From positions 62,001 through 126,000 of the forward strand of contig JAGLME010000018.1 in the NCBI GenBank assembly GCA_023140195.1: DNA of 64,000 nucleotides, given 5' to 3'. The notes below the pieces were generated by a model that had not been told where the DNA came from, made no database searches, and saw only the letters and a list, made by a program, of their open reading frames with translations. Both the position numbers and the translations under genes were made by a program. Shown in pieces: positions 27,391-36,897 of the stretch (the first letter of the stretch is position 1; the number at the start of each line of letters is the position of its first letter). The stretch comes from Thermoplasmata archaeon (GTDB lineage Archaea; Thermoplasmatota; Thermoplasmata; RBG-16-68-12; SOIM01).

Positions 27391-28217
27391 TAGTCTACGT
27401 CAGAAACGTATGGGATGAAGTCGTAGGTGCCGTCGGGGCTCTCGGTTATTATCTCCATCGTGGTGCTGAACTTGTTGCCCCGATGTGAGAATGGGACGAC
27501 CTCGTTTGTTACGAACTCGTACACATCATCGGCCAACTGATCATCCTCTCCCGAGCTCCACACCGCGATCACTCTCGATGGAGGAATCGAACCCGTGCTC
27601 GTGATATCGAGTATTGCATTCCTCAGTGACTGCATGTCTAGCAGCCGGGGAGGGTGATCGTACTTCTTGATGAAAAGGGAGTAACCCGAGTATCCCATTC
27701 CGAACCACTTCCAGAAGGTGGACGGCTTCATCCTGAGATAACCGTCAAACGAGTACATCACACCGCTCTTCCCCCGCAGGATCGCTTGGGTCTGAAACAA
27801 ACCCGGCCTCTTCAATCCCTCGTTGACATGCGGGTTCTTTGATGCGAGATGATAGACGAGCTTCTGTACAGAATCCTCACCCCTGGGAACGTACACAACC
27901 GGGTCTTCCTCTCTAATGCTCCTGATCACGCGATGCCTGATTACATAATAGCTGAAGAACCCGCTGACCTCTCTCAGCCACTTCAGTGCAAGGGCGCCAA
28001 CGATGAAAAGGGCCATGAAAAGGATCAGGAACAGCCATTGCCTGGTGAACAAGAAAAGCAGGACCAGAATGAAGTTGACGATCAACCAGATTGAGATGAA
28101 GATGGTCGCGTACCTCACGGACTTCCTCACCTTGGGCGCTTGAGCATTTACGTCCTCGGCCAAATCAAAGATAGCAGATATTGGGTTCTCTATAGCTCTT
28201 ACATCCTTTCCGTTCAC
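27387..28217 (-). CDS. Unrecognised membrane protein with soluble C-terminal domain
   Basis: 276 residues. Two hydrophobic segments (about 36-60 and 66-85) follow a charged N-terminus. The remaining 190 residues form a soluble domain with an aromatic stretch (STFWKWFGMGYSGYSLF) and an acidic C-terminus. I do not recognise it. It lies convergent with the winged-helix gene, with the last four bases shared. The ATG at 28217 is accepted as start; a TATA-like run (tatataaatcg region) lies about 20-30 bases before it. Confidence 0.6.
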   Translation of the reverse strand: MNGKDVRAIENPISAIFDLAEDVNAQAPKVRKSVRYATIFISIWLIVNFILVLLFLFTRQWLFLILFMALFIVGALALKWLREVSGFFSYYVIRHRVIRSIREEDPVVYVPRGEDSVQKLVYHLASKNPHVNEGLKRPGLFQTQAILRGKSGVMYSFDGYLRMKPSTFWKWFGMGYSGYSLFIKKYDHPPRLLDMQSLRNAILDITSTGSIPPSRVIAVWSSGEDDQLADDVYEFVTNEVVPFSHRGNKFSTTMEIITESPDGTYDFIPYVSDVDY

Positions 28218-28328
28218 ATTGAAAATACGAGATTGACGGTATATAAATCGTTAGGAAACAATCTTCCAGAAGAATCAAGCCAGCGCCATAGCTAGGCGGG
28301 AAATTAGGAGCGAAAAGGAGCAGCCCGC

Positions 28329-28436
28329 TTACTCGGCTACACCCGTTCTCTTCTCTACAACTTCCTTGCCCTTTTTGTCGTCCTTCTTCTTTGGTTTTTC
28401 CTCGACATAGTCGAAGGGGTTATCTCTCATCATCAT
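28329..28436 (-). CDS. Possible 35-aa Lys/Glu-rich peptide
   Basis: A short frame begins with three ATG codons (28436, 28433, 28430) and encodes RDNPFDYVEEKPKKKDDK followed by more Lys, Glu and Val residues. Codon choice (gac, aag) resembles neighbouring genes and it fills an otherwise empty 295-base gap upstream of the membrane-protein gene. No clear Shine-Dalgarno is seen. It may be real, but low-complexity charged frames can arise by chance. Confidence 0.35.
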   Translation of the reverse strand: MMMRDNPFDYVEEKPKKKDDKKGKEVVEKRTGVAE

Positions 28437-28512
28437 GCTATGACGATTATTAGATGTCCTTACTTAGTTCAAAAAAAGATTGAGCCGATTATCCTACCTG
28501 ATAATGAACGGG

Positions 28513-29373
28513 CTACAGATTCTCTATCTTTATGATGCAGCTTTTGTCCCCGTTCCCTATAGTCTTCTCGAGTATCACCATCGCGCAACTTCGGCATCTC
28601 ACCGCTACTCTGGACGCTATCGCTCGGGTCAACATGCAGAGCACCGGGTTCTTCTTCGCTTGGTCTCCCCACGGGCAGGTCTTGCCTTCGATCACTATCT
28701 TCCCGGAAGAGCTCTCTATCGTCTTGAAGTCACCACCGAGTTGGTTGAAGACGAGCTGAATGACCTCGGCCGCCCTGACCGAATCGACCTCCTCGGTCTT
28801 GGATATGTATTTGTCACAAAACAACTGCTCAATGTTGTCGCACATCTCCTTTATGAATCGGGTCTTGACCGGTTGGGGTGAGGGCAGCAGAATGGTGGGA
28901 ATGATGTTCGTGAGAAGCGATCTTATCTCGTTCTGAGACTGCCGTGCCGCGTCCTCCCTTCTCTTCTCGCTTTTCTCCTCGGCACGTTCGATCCTTTCCA
29001 TCCGGAAATTAAAGGCCTTCTTCACCGTGCTAACTAGATCGTAACCGTCGAACGGCATCTTCAGGTAGTCGAATGCTCCTTTCTTCATCGCCTGTGCCAC
29101 GACTTCCATGGTTCCGTCATCGGCAAGGATGATCACAGGCACATCTCCATCCTTTGCACCCACGATCTCAAGAAGATCCACGCTGTTGATCTTGTCCGCC
29201 TTCGCGTCGGTGATTACCACGGAGACATCGTCCGAAAGCAGCGACATGGTGGCCTCCTCCCCGTCACTGACCCTTATGATCCTGTGGCCGTCCTCCCTGA
29301 GGTGTTTGACGACGTACTCGTACAGCTCGTCGTCGTCATGAACGAAGAGGATATTCTCCTTCCTGGGTTCCAT
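28513..29373 (-). CDS. Response regulator: receiver domain plus Cys-containing output domain
   Basis: 286 residues. Residues 1-120 form a receiver domain with the acidic pair in LFVHDDDELYEYV, the likely phosphorylated Asp in VVITDAKAD, and Lys in YLKMPF. After a charged coiled segment comes a domain ending with CPWGDQAKKNPVLCMLTRAI, CRSCAMVIL and KSCIIKIENL, which resembles the archaeal output domains found after receiver or sensor modules in methanogens (inference from memory). ATG 29373 is six bases after GAGGT; a TTG at 29379 would sit directly on that site. It follows the KaiC-like gene by about 30 bases, so the two are probably co-transcribed and may form one signalling unit. Confidence 0.8.
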   Translation of the reverse strand: MEPRKENILFVHDDDELYEYVVKHLREDGHRIIRVSDGEEATMSLLSDDVSVVITDAKADKINSVDLLEIVGAKDGDVPVIILADDGTMEVVAQAMKKGAFDYLKMPFDGYDLVSTVKKAFNFRMERIERAEEKSEKRREDAARQSQNEIRSLLTNIIPTILLPSPQPVKTRFIKEMCDNIEQLFCDKYISKTEEVDSVRAAEVIQLVFNQLGGDFKTIESSSGKIVIEGKTCPWGDQAKKNPVLCMLTRAIASRVAVRCRSCAMVILEKTIGNGDKSCIIKIENL

Positions 29374-29402
29374 TGGCAAACCTCGTCAATACTGGACTCT
29401 AC

Positions 29403-30113
29403 CTACTCGTCCAGGTTGCTTTTCAGCATATTGATCCCTCCACCGGAGATCTCGAACGGGAGATAATCCAGTGGAACCTTGGTGCTCCTCATCTTCCTTA
29501 TCTCGATGAGCCTTTCCCTTCTATTGGTGTAGGCGTTCTCCCTCCTGAACATCCAGATTGCACCGTAGGTTGAATACATGGCTATGTTGTTGTACTGTGT
29601 CCCGACAGCATCGTCGCAGATTATCAGGGACGTGCACCCCTTCTTGGCAAGCATGTAGACCAGCAGGTCCAGCTGTTCCCTGAACTTCTCGACCGGCATG
29701 CCCAAAGCGTAAACACCGATGTTGTCCACCACCACGCTCGACACGTTCTCGGGAACGTAGTTGGCGACCTCCTTGAAATGAATCTCCACGCTACTTTCCC
29801 CCGGATCGGAGAACCTGGCCTCGATCATCCTTCTCTCCAAGACCTCGTAGATCTGGAGCAAGCCTTCATCCTCGTACTTGCTTAGGTCCCATCCGAAGCC
29901 CAGCGCCTGGGCACGGAGGTCCTCGGGGCTCTCTTCGGTCGCCAGGAAGGCGCATTTCTTTCCCTGCTCGCACTGTTCCACGATGAAATGAAGACCCAGA
30001 ACCGTTTTGCCGACCCCCGCATCCCCTGTCACCAAGATGGCCTTGCCTTCAGGATAACCCTCGATGATCTTGTCAAGGTCCTTCAATCCAGTACTAACTC
30101 TACTTATGGCCAT
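29403..30113 (-). CDS. KaiC/RadA-superfamily ATPase (single domain)
   Basis: 236 residues with the Walker A motif GDAGVGKT near residue 30, a KaiC-like start (STGLKDLDKIIEGYPEGKA), the LATEESPEDLRAQALGFGWD segment and a Walker B-like SSVVVDNIG. The ending, EIRKMRSTKVPLDYLPFEIS, is usual for archaeal KaiC-like proteins. Members couple ATP hydrolysis to signalling or regulation and often pair with receiver-domain proteins, as here. GGTG lies five bases before the ATG. Confidence 0.88.
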   Translation of the reverse strand: MAISRVSTGLKDLDKIIEGYPEGKAILVTGDAGVGKTVLGLHFIVEQCEQGKKCAFLATEESPEDLRAQALGFGWDLSKYEDEGLLQIYEVLERRMIEARFSDPGESSVEIHFKEVANYVPENVSSVVVDNIGVYALGMPVEKFREQLDLLVYMLAKKGCTSLIICDDAVGTQYNNIAMYSTYGAIWMFRRENAYTNRRERLIEIRKMRSTKVPLDYLPFEISGGGINMLKSNLDE

Positions 30114-30228
30114 AATCGCACCGGAGAATCAGCTGAATGGTGGCTTAAACAGTTTTTGCGGTCTTTATCATATTTGATAGAAAAGAATTGCTGAGCCAGC
30201 ATCTTCCGTATGGTCGGCCCTTGTTGCG

Positions 30229-30996
30229 CTAATCCGTCATCAGGTCCTCGCCGGCCTCGAAAGCGATCTGGATCTCATTGTAAACGTCCTCGAATCCCTG
30301 CAGTTCGAGGGATGAGACCGGTATCAGTCCTCGGAAGACTCCCATGTTCTCCAGGGCAACGAAGAACTCCGTGCTTGACAGGAACACGGCTGTTTCGGCT
30401 TCTTCTTCGAGCGAATTGTACAGGCTGTCCGCGCTCTTGGACCACTCGAGTATCCTCTCGAGTTCGGTCTCGGACAGAAGGTCCTTCTTGGAGAGAACGG
30501 TTGTGAGAGGCACTGAGAATCGGAACTGGGTCGTGGCTGATAGCATTATTGAGGAGATGAGGCCGGACGGTGTCCTCGCCAGGATAGGATCGATGAGGAA
30601 GGCGAGAATCGAGTCCTGCATGCCAAACTCATCCACTATTATCTTGCTGGACTCCCTGAATGTGAACAGTTCCATCTGCCCGGGCGTATCGATCAGAATG
30701 TAATTCGTCTCGAACTTCCTGATGGTCTCTCCCACTTCCTTGGCGTTGAGGGCGAGCATGTCGGCGCAATATACCTGTGCCGCGTTGGGTCCGAGGTCGG
30801 TATCCTCCATCGCCTCTTTCAATGTGATCCAATCCTGGATGTCGACATCGGGATTGTACATCAGGTTCTCTGCCCCCGGGTCCAGGTTCACCGTGATGGC
30901 GTCAAAGCCTTGAGTGTTCATCCAGACCTGAAAAGCGTGGACCATCGTGCTCTTGCCGCTACCAGCGGTGCCAATGAAGTAGATGTTCCTGGGCAT
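30229..30996 (-). CDS. GPN-loop GTPase
   Basis: 255 residues starting MPRNIYFIGTAGSGKSTMVH, with the P-loop at residues 9-17, the Gly-Pro-Asn insertion at residues 69-71 (DLGPNAAQVY), ILIDTPGQMELFTF (G3) and TVLSKKDLL (G4). GPN GTPases are conserved in archaea and eukaryotes; eukaryotic members help assemble and import RNA polymerase II, and the archaeal role is not settled. ATG 30996 is chosen over a longer frame from 31086, because a TTTAAG element about 30 bases upstream suggests a leaderless message and the P-loop is then at its normal distance from the start. Confidence 0.92.
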   Translation of the reverse strand: MPRNIYFIGTAGSGKSTMVHAFQVWMNTQGFDAITVNLDPGAENLMYNPDVDIQDWITLKEAMEDTDLGPNAAQVYCADMLALNAKEVGETIRKFETNYILIDTPGQMELFTFRESSKIIVDEFGMQDSILAFLIDPILARTPSGLISSIMLSATTQFRFSVPLTTVLSKKDLLSETELERILEWSKSADSLYNSLEEEAETAVFLSSTEFFVALENMGVFRGLIPVSSLELQGFEDVYNEIQIAFEAGEDLMTD

Positions 30997-31051
30997 CAGA
31001 ATCTTGAATGACGTTCGCCACCTTAAACTGTGCGGACAGTCCCCTCCAAGT

Positions 31052-33208
31052 CTACTTTGAGTAGTCTTTCGTCCACCATTGCGCAATACCCATCTGAGGA
31101 TTCAGGTCCGGCCAGTCATCATGTGATTCCAGGACACCGTCAGAGTAGCCGATATACGAGAACACGACCGACTCGTTGTAGGACAAGCAGCTCCAGAACC
31201 CCGAAGGAGCGCTTTCATGAGTAGCCGAGGACAATCCCAGGTTCAAGCTGTGACCCAGCTCATGACAGAATGTGTACGCAAGTGCTTGGCCAATTCCACT
31301 CTTGCTTATGCCCCCACCCAAGAAATTCCCGTGGGAGATGAATATGATGTCCCCCGGTCCTTGTGCCACTCCGGACCTGTCGGATGCCTCCGAGAAGTTG
31401 TGTCCTATTATCATGTATCGGAATGACCCCTTGCGATTGGAGGAGAAATGTCTCGGCTCTCGAACTCCATTTCCATCCCAGTCTTTTGTGATTTCTCCGT
31501 TCTTGAAATTGTAGATGTCGAATTCGGTTGTGTTGAACTGGAATCTCAACAGCTCCTTGTGTCTCAACCACTCGCCTCCGCCTCTTGCATCAGCTCTGGC
31601 GACTCCCAATGGCCATCCAGTGTCAACGTGCAGGCGGATGCCTCTCCTCATCAGGAAGGCGATTGTCGGGTTTATCTGACCTGCAGTCAGAAGGTGCGGC
31701 TTGTCCACCAGAGAGAAGGTCCCTCCCATCGGAACACCGAGGGGCGAGATTCCGTCCGTCACTTGTCTGCTAAGACTTCCACCGGAGCTCTTCTTGCTAC
31801 CACCTGCCCTAATGGTCTTCCCCTTCTTCATGAAGTCTACCTCGACATACACATCCTTGCACAAGCAATTGGGCGCCTCTTTGGGCCTGTTGAACAGTGT
31901 GTCCACCGCTCCCAGGTGGGTCTTGCCCTTGGGAACCTGAGGGTCGCCGATCTCCCCGAATGCTTCATTGCCGTTCACCGTCCCGCTCTTGTCATAGTCG
32001 GCCCACCCGTCCGCCAGACCGTCCATATCGGTGTCCCAGTTTCCAGGATTTGTACCAATCATCTGCTCGTATGCGTCAGAAAGTCCGTCGATGTCCGTGT
32101 GCGTAGGCTCCTTCTGAGTGCACTTCTTGTCGTTCCCTGATGATTTGTGCCCGGACTGCAGGTTCGGCTTGATGCTGTACTTGCACGCCCAGTTGTCCTT
32201 GATCACGTATGGATCTGGTGTCGGCTGGTTACCGGTGACCTGTATCTCCCTCTTGTTCTCTACCCGGTTGGTAAGTATCTCGATCTGGTTCTCTTTGTAC
32301 GCCTTGTTCCCTCTGAAGGTGAACTTCCCGTTCCTGCCTGCACCGTTCTTCTCGAATTTGCCATCGATGATGTTGGTTTGCTCGTTCTCGTTCATGGTGA
32401 TGGTTATGTCCCCAACGGCCGCATGGTTGTCTTTGATCCTGGCCTCGAGCTCCATAGGAGATAGATAAGGAACCTTGTTCTCGTCAACATTGATCCTGGT
32501 GTTCCTCGTTGCCTTGTTACCCTCGATATTCAGTTCGAACTTGGTGTCCACAGTGTTGGACACGAACCTTATGCTGTGGTCCCTGCACGCAATGTTGCCC
32601 ACAATAATCGCGTCGAAGTTGTTCACCGTGTTCCCCCTTGCGAAGAGCTTGTAGTCCATCCCCGCGAAGTTTGTCTTGGATTCGACCGTCAGTCGATTCT
32701 TCACCCAGTTCGCAATAACATTGATCTTGAGACCCTCGGCCAGGACTTCGTTCTTTGACATGTCTTGGCCGTTCCCTCCGTTTTTGTTGACCACTACCTT
32801 CAGATTGTAATCCAACGCAAATGCAGGATCCCTCTTGTGGATCACATTGTTCTTGACTGTGACCAGCATCCTTCCGCCCACCTGCATGTTGTCGGTGACG
32901 ATCACGTACATGCTGCCGGCTATCAGAGTGTTATCCTTCACGACGACTTCCAGGCTACCACCGACTTGGTTAGACTGAACGATTATGATGACATCACACC
33001 CGTTGAAGCTCTGTCCGACCATCTTCACCGTCAGAGATCCGTTCACAAAGTTGTTGTCCACAAGGTTGTTGCATTCGGTCAGATACACGACCTTGCTCCC
33101 AGGCACGAGTTCTCCACTGAAGACCTCAGCTTCACTTCCGGTCGGAATGACCAAGCCTGAGGCTACAAAGATCATCAATATCGCTATTGCTCCAATCCTT
33201 CGGGTCAT
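31052..33208 (-). CDS. Secreted zinc metalloprotease-like protein with parallel beta repeats
   Basis: 718 residues. A signal peptide (MTRRIGAIAILMIFVASGLVI) is followed by about 330 residues of short repeats rich in Asn, Val and Gly (VGGSLEVVVKDNTLIAGSMY), suggesting a beta-solenoid. Calcium-loop sequence comes next (DTDMDGLADGWADYDKSG). The C-terminal domain has HELGHSLNLGLSSATH at 649, a metzincin-like zinc site (HExxH with a later Gly and His), then SCLSYN, which may be the Met-turn region with Leu in place of Met. The spacing from Gly to the third His is longer than the metzincin norm. GGAGGAGGG lies seven bases before the ATG. It is probably an extracellular or surface peptidase; activity is unproven. 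Confidence 0.75.
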   Translation of the reverse strand: MTRRIGAIAILMIFVASGLVIPTGSEAEVFSGELVPGSKVVYLTECNNLVDNNFVNGSLTVKMVGQSFNGCDVIIIVQSNQVGGSLEVVVKDNTLIAGSMYVIVTDNMQVGGRMLVTVKNNVIHKRDPAFALDYNLKVVVNKNGGNGQDMSKNEVLAEGLKINVIANWVKNRLTVESKTNFAGMDYKLFARGNTVNNFDAIIVGNIACRDHSIRFVSNTVDTKFELNIEGNKATRNTRINVDENKVPYLSPMELEARIKDNHAAVGDITITMNENEQTNIIDGKFEKNGAGRNGKFTFRGNKAYKENQIEILTNRVENKREIQVTGNQPTPDPYVIKDNWACKYSIKPNLQSGHKSSGNDKKCTQKEPTHTDIDGLSDAYEQMIGTNPGNWDTDMDGLADGWADYDKSGTVNGNEAFGEIGDPQVPKGKTHLGAVDTLFNRPKEAPNCLCKDVYVEVDFMKKGKTIRAGGSKKSSGGSLSRQVTDGISPLGVPMGGTFSLVDKPHLLTAGQINPTIAFLMRRGIRLHVDTGWPLGVARADARGGGEWLRHKELLRFQFNTTEFDIYNFKNGEITKDWDGNGVREPRHFSSNRKGSFRYMIIGHNFSEASDRSGVAQGPGDIIFISHGNFLGGGISKSGIGQALAYTFCHELGHSLNLGLSSATHESAPSGFWSCLSYNESVVFSYIGYSDGVLESHDDWPDLNPQMGIAQWWTKDYSK

Positions 33209-33376
33209 ATCAGAACCCTCCTCCCATTATTACACCGTTATAGACTTGCTTTGTATAAGTACATTATTCATATGCCAGTCCGTTGAACGTCCCCAGGTCC
33301 ATCGGCGATTCCCGAAGACAGCGGTCGCTCAGAGTAGCTGATTGAATAGTGCTTTCCGCATTCTGCACATCGGATA

Positions 33377-35251
33377 TCAGTCAATCCCTTTTCCGTTGTT
33401 CCTCGTTCCCAGATAACTGAAGAACTCAATGCCAGCCGCGAAGAGCAACCGGCCCAGATTGTACCGTCTTTTGATGCCTTTGTTCGACGCAAGCAGTTTG
33501 GTGATGGTTCGGATCTTCTCAATCAGTGTCACGTTCGGTTTGCCATGCACCAATACATCGGCCATCTCTAATTCGAAATTGATCGTGGGCCCGTCAACAC
33601 GACCTTCGGTGACCTCCACATAATCCACCTTGTTCTTGGTCGTCTTGAAGACCCAGCTTGTAAGAGGTGACCCATTGTCCCTCACGGTCAATTGGATGGT
33701 TTGAGCACCGAGCACGCTCAGAAATCTCGACATCTCTATGACATTGTGCATGCCGATCTTTTCCGTGTATCTCTTGATATGCGGGTCCGATGAGGCCTCA
33801 AGAAACCTCTCGATGTGGGTTAGAAAATTCCCCTCTTGAAGTTGTATGCCAGCGCCCGCCCCGAATCTTAGATCGGCCAATCTATCAATGGCAAATGTCG
33901 CCAAAGGCACCTTGGCACCGGTTCTCATCATTCGCAGGCGTTCCCGCTCGAGGAAGATGTCCCACGTCCAGAATTTTGCCATGCAGATGGTTGCCAGGTC
34001 CTCAATCCTCGAGCTCGGTATATCTTGGACTTTGAACACCGAGTGCATCTCGTCAAACCTGTTCCAGTCGGTTTCGAAGATCAAGCCCTGTTCATCCAAA
34101 TCCTCATAGAACTTCGTGGACGGATAGGGCGTGGCGATACCATAGGCGGAACTCGTGAGCCCCAGTTCCTTGGCGTAAACTGGAAACTGCAGTATTTCTT
34201 CTTCGGTCTGGTCAGGCAAACCAATAACGAACGTTCCCCCAGGGTTTCCGCCCCATTTCTTGATATTCTCAACGGCCTTGAGATGAAGGCCTGGTTCCAT
34301 TCCCTTGGACGTGGATTCAAGATCCTTCTTGTTTGGGCTCTCAATGCCCATTTCAAAACAGTCGATCCCCACGGCGATCATCTTTCGAACGATCTCAGGG
34401 AATTTTGCCATTGTATCAGGTCGCACTTTCGCAATGAACTTAACGTCCAACTCATTCTGAGCCAGCAGATCACAAAGTTGTTCTACGTATCTGGGCCTGC
34501 CCATGAAATGCGGATCTGTAATCTCTATGCTCAGCGGCTTTCCTTCATGAAACCTGACGATTTCCCGTATCTCGTCCATCACTTTCTCAGGAGCACGGTT
34601 GCGCAGATGACTCTTGCTCATACTGGGCTCACAGCAGAAGCTGCACCTGCCCCAGCAACCCCTTGACGCGGTAAGCACGTCGTGTTCTCTATCTCTCCTC
34701 AAGGTCACATGATACTTGTGGCGTCTGAGGTGCCTAGCTGGGAATGGCAGAATATCCAAGTCCTTTATTGGCTCCCGATCCGGATTATGGACTATTTCGT
34801 CATCATCTTTGTAGGAAACTCCGTTGACGCCCCTCCCATCTCCCTTTTCGACCAGGTTCCGCATTGTGATCTCACCCTCGCCGCGAACCACAAAGTCCAC
34901 ATATGGGTGTGATAGCATCTCATCTGGAATCGCCGTGGGATGGTAACCGCCAAGAACGGTGGGGATTCCTCTTTTGTGTGATATCTCCGCAATCTCCAAT
35001 CCTTCACTGTGGTCTGTTGCCGACATTGAGATTCCAACTAGGTCTGGCTTAAGCATATCCAGAAACCTTTCCATGGTCCGTTGAATTGGCTTGGGCTCCA
35101 TCTCCAGATCTATTATGTTGACCTCGTCCACAACTCCCTCAATGCTTGAAGCGAGGTACTCAAGACCGGTGGGGATTATATCAAATGCAAAGCTCAGTCC
35201 GTGTTTCCCAGATGGCTTGACCAGCAGGACTTTCTTGAATGACACTTTCAC
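33377..35251 (-). CDS. B12-binding radical SAM protein
   Basis: 624 residues. The N-terminal 130 residues form a cobalamin-binding Rossmann domain (LVGISMSATDHSEGLEIAE, VLGGYHPTAIPDEML, FVVRGEGE). The radical SAM motif CWGRCSFC follows, with EMGIESPNKKDLESTSKGM and FVIGLPDQTEEEILQF in the barrel. The C-terminal 200 residues are not recognised and may set substrate choice. Members with this layout methylate unactivated carbon or phosphorus or rearrange lipids and tetrapyrroles. The start is GTG 35251, with a TATA-like element 15-25 bases upstream. It has no obvious operon partner. Confidence 0.88.
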   Translation of the reverse strand: MKVSFKKVLLVKPSGKHGLSFAFDIIPTGLEYLASSIEGVVDEVNIIDLEMEPKPIQRTMERFLDMLKPDLVGISMSATDHSEGLEIAEISHKRGIPTVLGGYHPTAIPDEMLSHPYVDFVVRGEGEITMRNLVEKGDGRGVNGVSYKDDDEIVHNPDREPIKDLDILPFPARHLRRHKYHVTLRRDREHDVLTASRGCWGRCSFCCEPSMSKSHLRNRAPEKVMDEIREIVRFHEGKPLSIEITDPHFMGRPRYVEQLCDLLAQNELDVKFIAKVRPDTMAKFPEIVRKMIAVGIDCFEMGIESPNKKDLESTSKGMEPGLHLKAVENIKKWGGNPGGTFVIGLPDQTEEEILQFPVYAKELGLTSSAYGIATPYPSTKFYEDLDEQGLIFETDWNRFDEMHSVFKVQDIPSSRIEDLATICMAKFWTWDIFLERERLRMMRTGAKVPLATFAIDRLADLRFGAGAGIQLQEGNFLTHIERFLEASSDPHIKRYTEKIGMHNVIEMSRFLSVLGAQTIQLTVRDNGSPLTSWVFKTTKNKVDYVEVTEGRVDGPTINFELEMADVLVHGKPNVTLIEKIRTITKLLASNKGIKRRYNLGRLLFAAGIEFFSYLGTRNNGKGID

Positions 35252-35567
35252 ATCTAATGTTTTTCTAATACTTATCCTATCCCATAATGCTCGTCATTGG
35301 TCCATATGCCAAGGTCAAGGCGATCAAGTAACTTTGTATCCCGGTCTATTGGGGCACAGAAAGTCGTTGGAGGAAACACCGAACCTCCCTTGAGAACTCA
35401 TGCTCAATTGGCTAGTCGATTTCAAGAGACATGGAAACATATGGAGTTTGCCAGCGACGAACTGGGAAACGATAAGTATGTGCAACTTGATATCCGCACT
35501 TGGCCTTGGAGGGAACTATCTGAGAAAAAGTTGGCTTGATGATGAGGAAACCGCAAGGAGGTATCGT
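35252..35567. other. Gap of about 316 bases without a supported gene
   Basis: No convincing gene is seen. The frame of the downstream gene stays open from 35400, but its best ribosome site is at 35560. The left end holds the promoter of the B12-binding radical SAM gene reading leftward. Confidence 0.5.
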
Positions 35568-35858
35568 ATGAAAGGCGGTACTGTATGGAAAGTACACAAT
35601 GAATATCAGGTTGTCGCCTGCCCTCATTGCAGAAAGAACCAGTATTGTCGTCTTACGCATATTTGGAGATTTGGCCAAAAAGGTGAGTTCACTCCTGAGT
35701 ATCACACCAATTACCATCAAAGCTTGGAGGAACTAAAGAAGCTGCAGGTAACATACGTTGGCGGTGTCTCAGTATATGAGACCTTGAGGGGCAATGAGAG
35801 GGTACTAATGGACGACAAGGAGAATATACTCGGCATGGTCCGCCTTCCAAAATCATAA
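35568..35858 (+). CDS. Small unrecognised protein with a Cys cluster
   Basis: The product is 96 residues if started at ATG 35568, which lies five bases after a perfect AAGGAGGT. An ATG at 35400 in the same frame has no Shine-Dalgarno. The protein has CPHCRKNQYC near residue 18, a possible zinc knuckle, and a Tyr/His-rich middle. I do not recognise it. It begins a stretch of poorly conserved genes (35.5-39.6 kb) with more A+T-rich codon use than the flanking housekeeping genes, which may mean recent acquisition. Confidence 0.5.
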   Translation: MKGGTVWKVHNEYQVVACPHCRKNQYCRLTHIWRFGQKGEFTPEYHTNYHQSLEELKKLQVTYVGGVSVYETLRGNERVLMDDKENILGMVRLPKS

Positions 35859-36015
35859 TAGAGATTTCCGCCTATTCCCATAGTGTATCTCTACGAGAAT
35901 AAGAAGTCCCTGATTCATGCCCCGGGACAGAAAATGGGAAACGACACTCAGAGATGAGCGACTAGCAAGATGTGGGGGTCGGAGGACTCAAGAAGATGGA
36001 TCCGGGAGGAACGAT

Positions 36016-36765
36016 ATGAAATCGACCTTGGACGTGCCAACTTGGCTATCATTGCTGACGCACTATCACAGTTTCTGGACTTCGATGTACAATCGAGCGG
36101 CCGCTCTCAACTTCTCACTTGTTGTCATAATGTTCAGCATCTCTGCCTACGTCATGAGTCTCCATGGCTTGTCGGGTGTAGCTCTTCTTTGGATTCTGAC
36201 ACTCACGACAAAAATCACATATGAATGGGTGAAGCATCGCTGGGGCTTTCGGGGATTTTGGGTCTATGTCTTCATATTCTTCATCATTTACGGTCTGATC
36301 TCTCAACTCTACTTCTTGATACTTCCAGAGTCTCCCTCTGGGAGCACTGAAGCAGTGACACTTTTCATTATCCTTATACTCCTGCTGTCAGCAACAATAA
36401 TGATGTTTCACCTTGGAATCTCGCAGATCTTTGTCTCTCGCTCAATCAGTCATCGCCTTGATAGTCTAATTCTCTTGATTACCCAAGGGACACTTTCTGA
36501 TTCTAAGACGATTGCGTTTTCATATCGAGCGGTTTTTGAGGTCTACTTGGATGCCACCAGCAGTGTCCTGGCGAATTTTGCTTTCTTGATGGCACCGAAG
36601 TCATGGAAGTCGCTAATATTAATGTCTCGAAAGGAGAGAGAAGAAGTCTTGCTGGAATGGGCTGTAAACACTGGTGGAATGACCTCCTTTTCTTCGTACT
36701 CCAAGCACAGGGATGCTTGGAAAAAGACTCCTGGGTTCCTGAAAGTGACCAAGCGAGAGGACTGA
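36016..36765 (+). CDS. Unrecognised integral membrane protein
   Basis: The 249-residue product has four probable membrane helices in its first 150 residues (SLVVIMFSISAYVMSL, GVALLWILTL, FWVYVFIFFIIYGLISQLYF, LFIILILLLSATIMMFHL) and a soluble C-terminal 100 residues. ATG 36016 is chosen because GGGAGGA lies five bases upstream; a longer frame from 35917 adds only a hydrophilic, low-confidence leader. Family unknown. The neighbour on the other strand is a HEPN-like protein, so an accessory or defence-type context is possible but unproven. Confidence 0.6.
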   Translation: MKSTLDVPTWLSLLTHYHSFWTSMYNRAAALNFSLVVIMFSISAYVMSLHGLSGVALLWILTLTTKITYEWVKHRWGFRGFWVYVFIFFIIYGLISQLYFLILPESPSGSTEAVTLFIILILLLSATIMMFHLGISQIFVSRSISHRLDSLILLITQGTLSDSKTIAFSYRAVFEVYLDATSSVLANFAFLMAPKSWKSLILMSRKEREEVLLEWAVNTGGMTSFSSYSKHRDAWKKTPGFLKVTKRED

Positions 36766-36897
36766 GGTGAGTAGCTGGAGCAATGGGAAGCATAAGGAGT
36801 ACTAGGCTCTCAACAGGATCCCAATTGAGGGGATGAATACTGTGCACCAACAGTGTCTTGGGACAATGCCGAGTGCAATCTGATAGTACGTATGAAA

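Noticed and set aside
33268-33522. An 84-codon minus-strand frame with CAECGKHYSI near its end, looking like a zinc knuckle
   Set aside because: Most of it overlaps the B12-binding radical SAM gene in another frame; the remaining non-overlapping part has no start codon or ribosome site.
35400-35567. Longer 152-residue form of the small Cys-cluster protein from ATG 35400
   Set aside because: The upstream part has no ribosome site and irregular composition, while AAGGAGGT sits at the right distance from ATG 35568.
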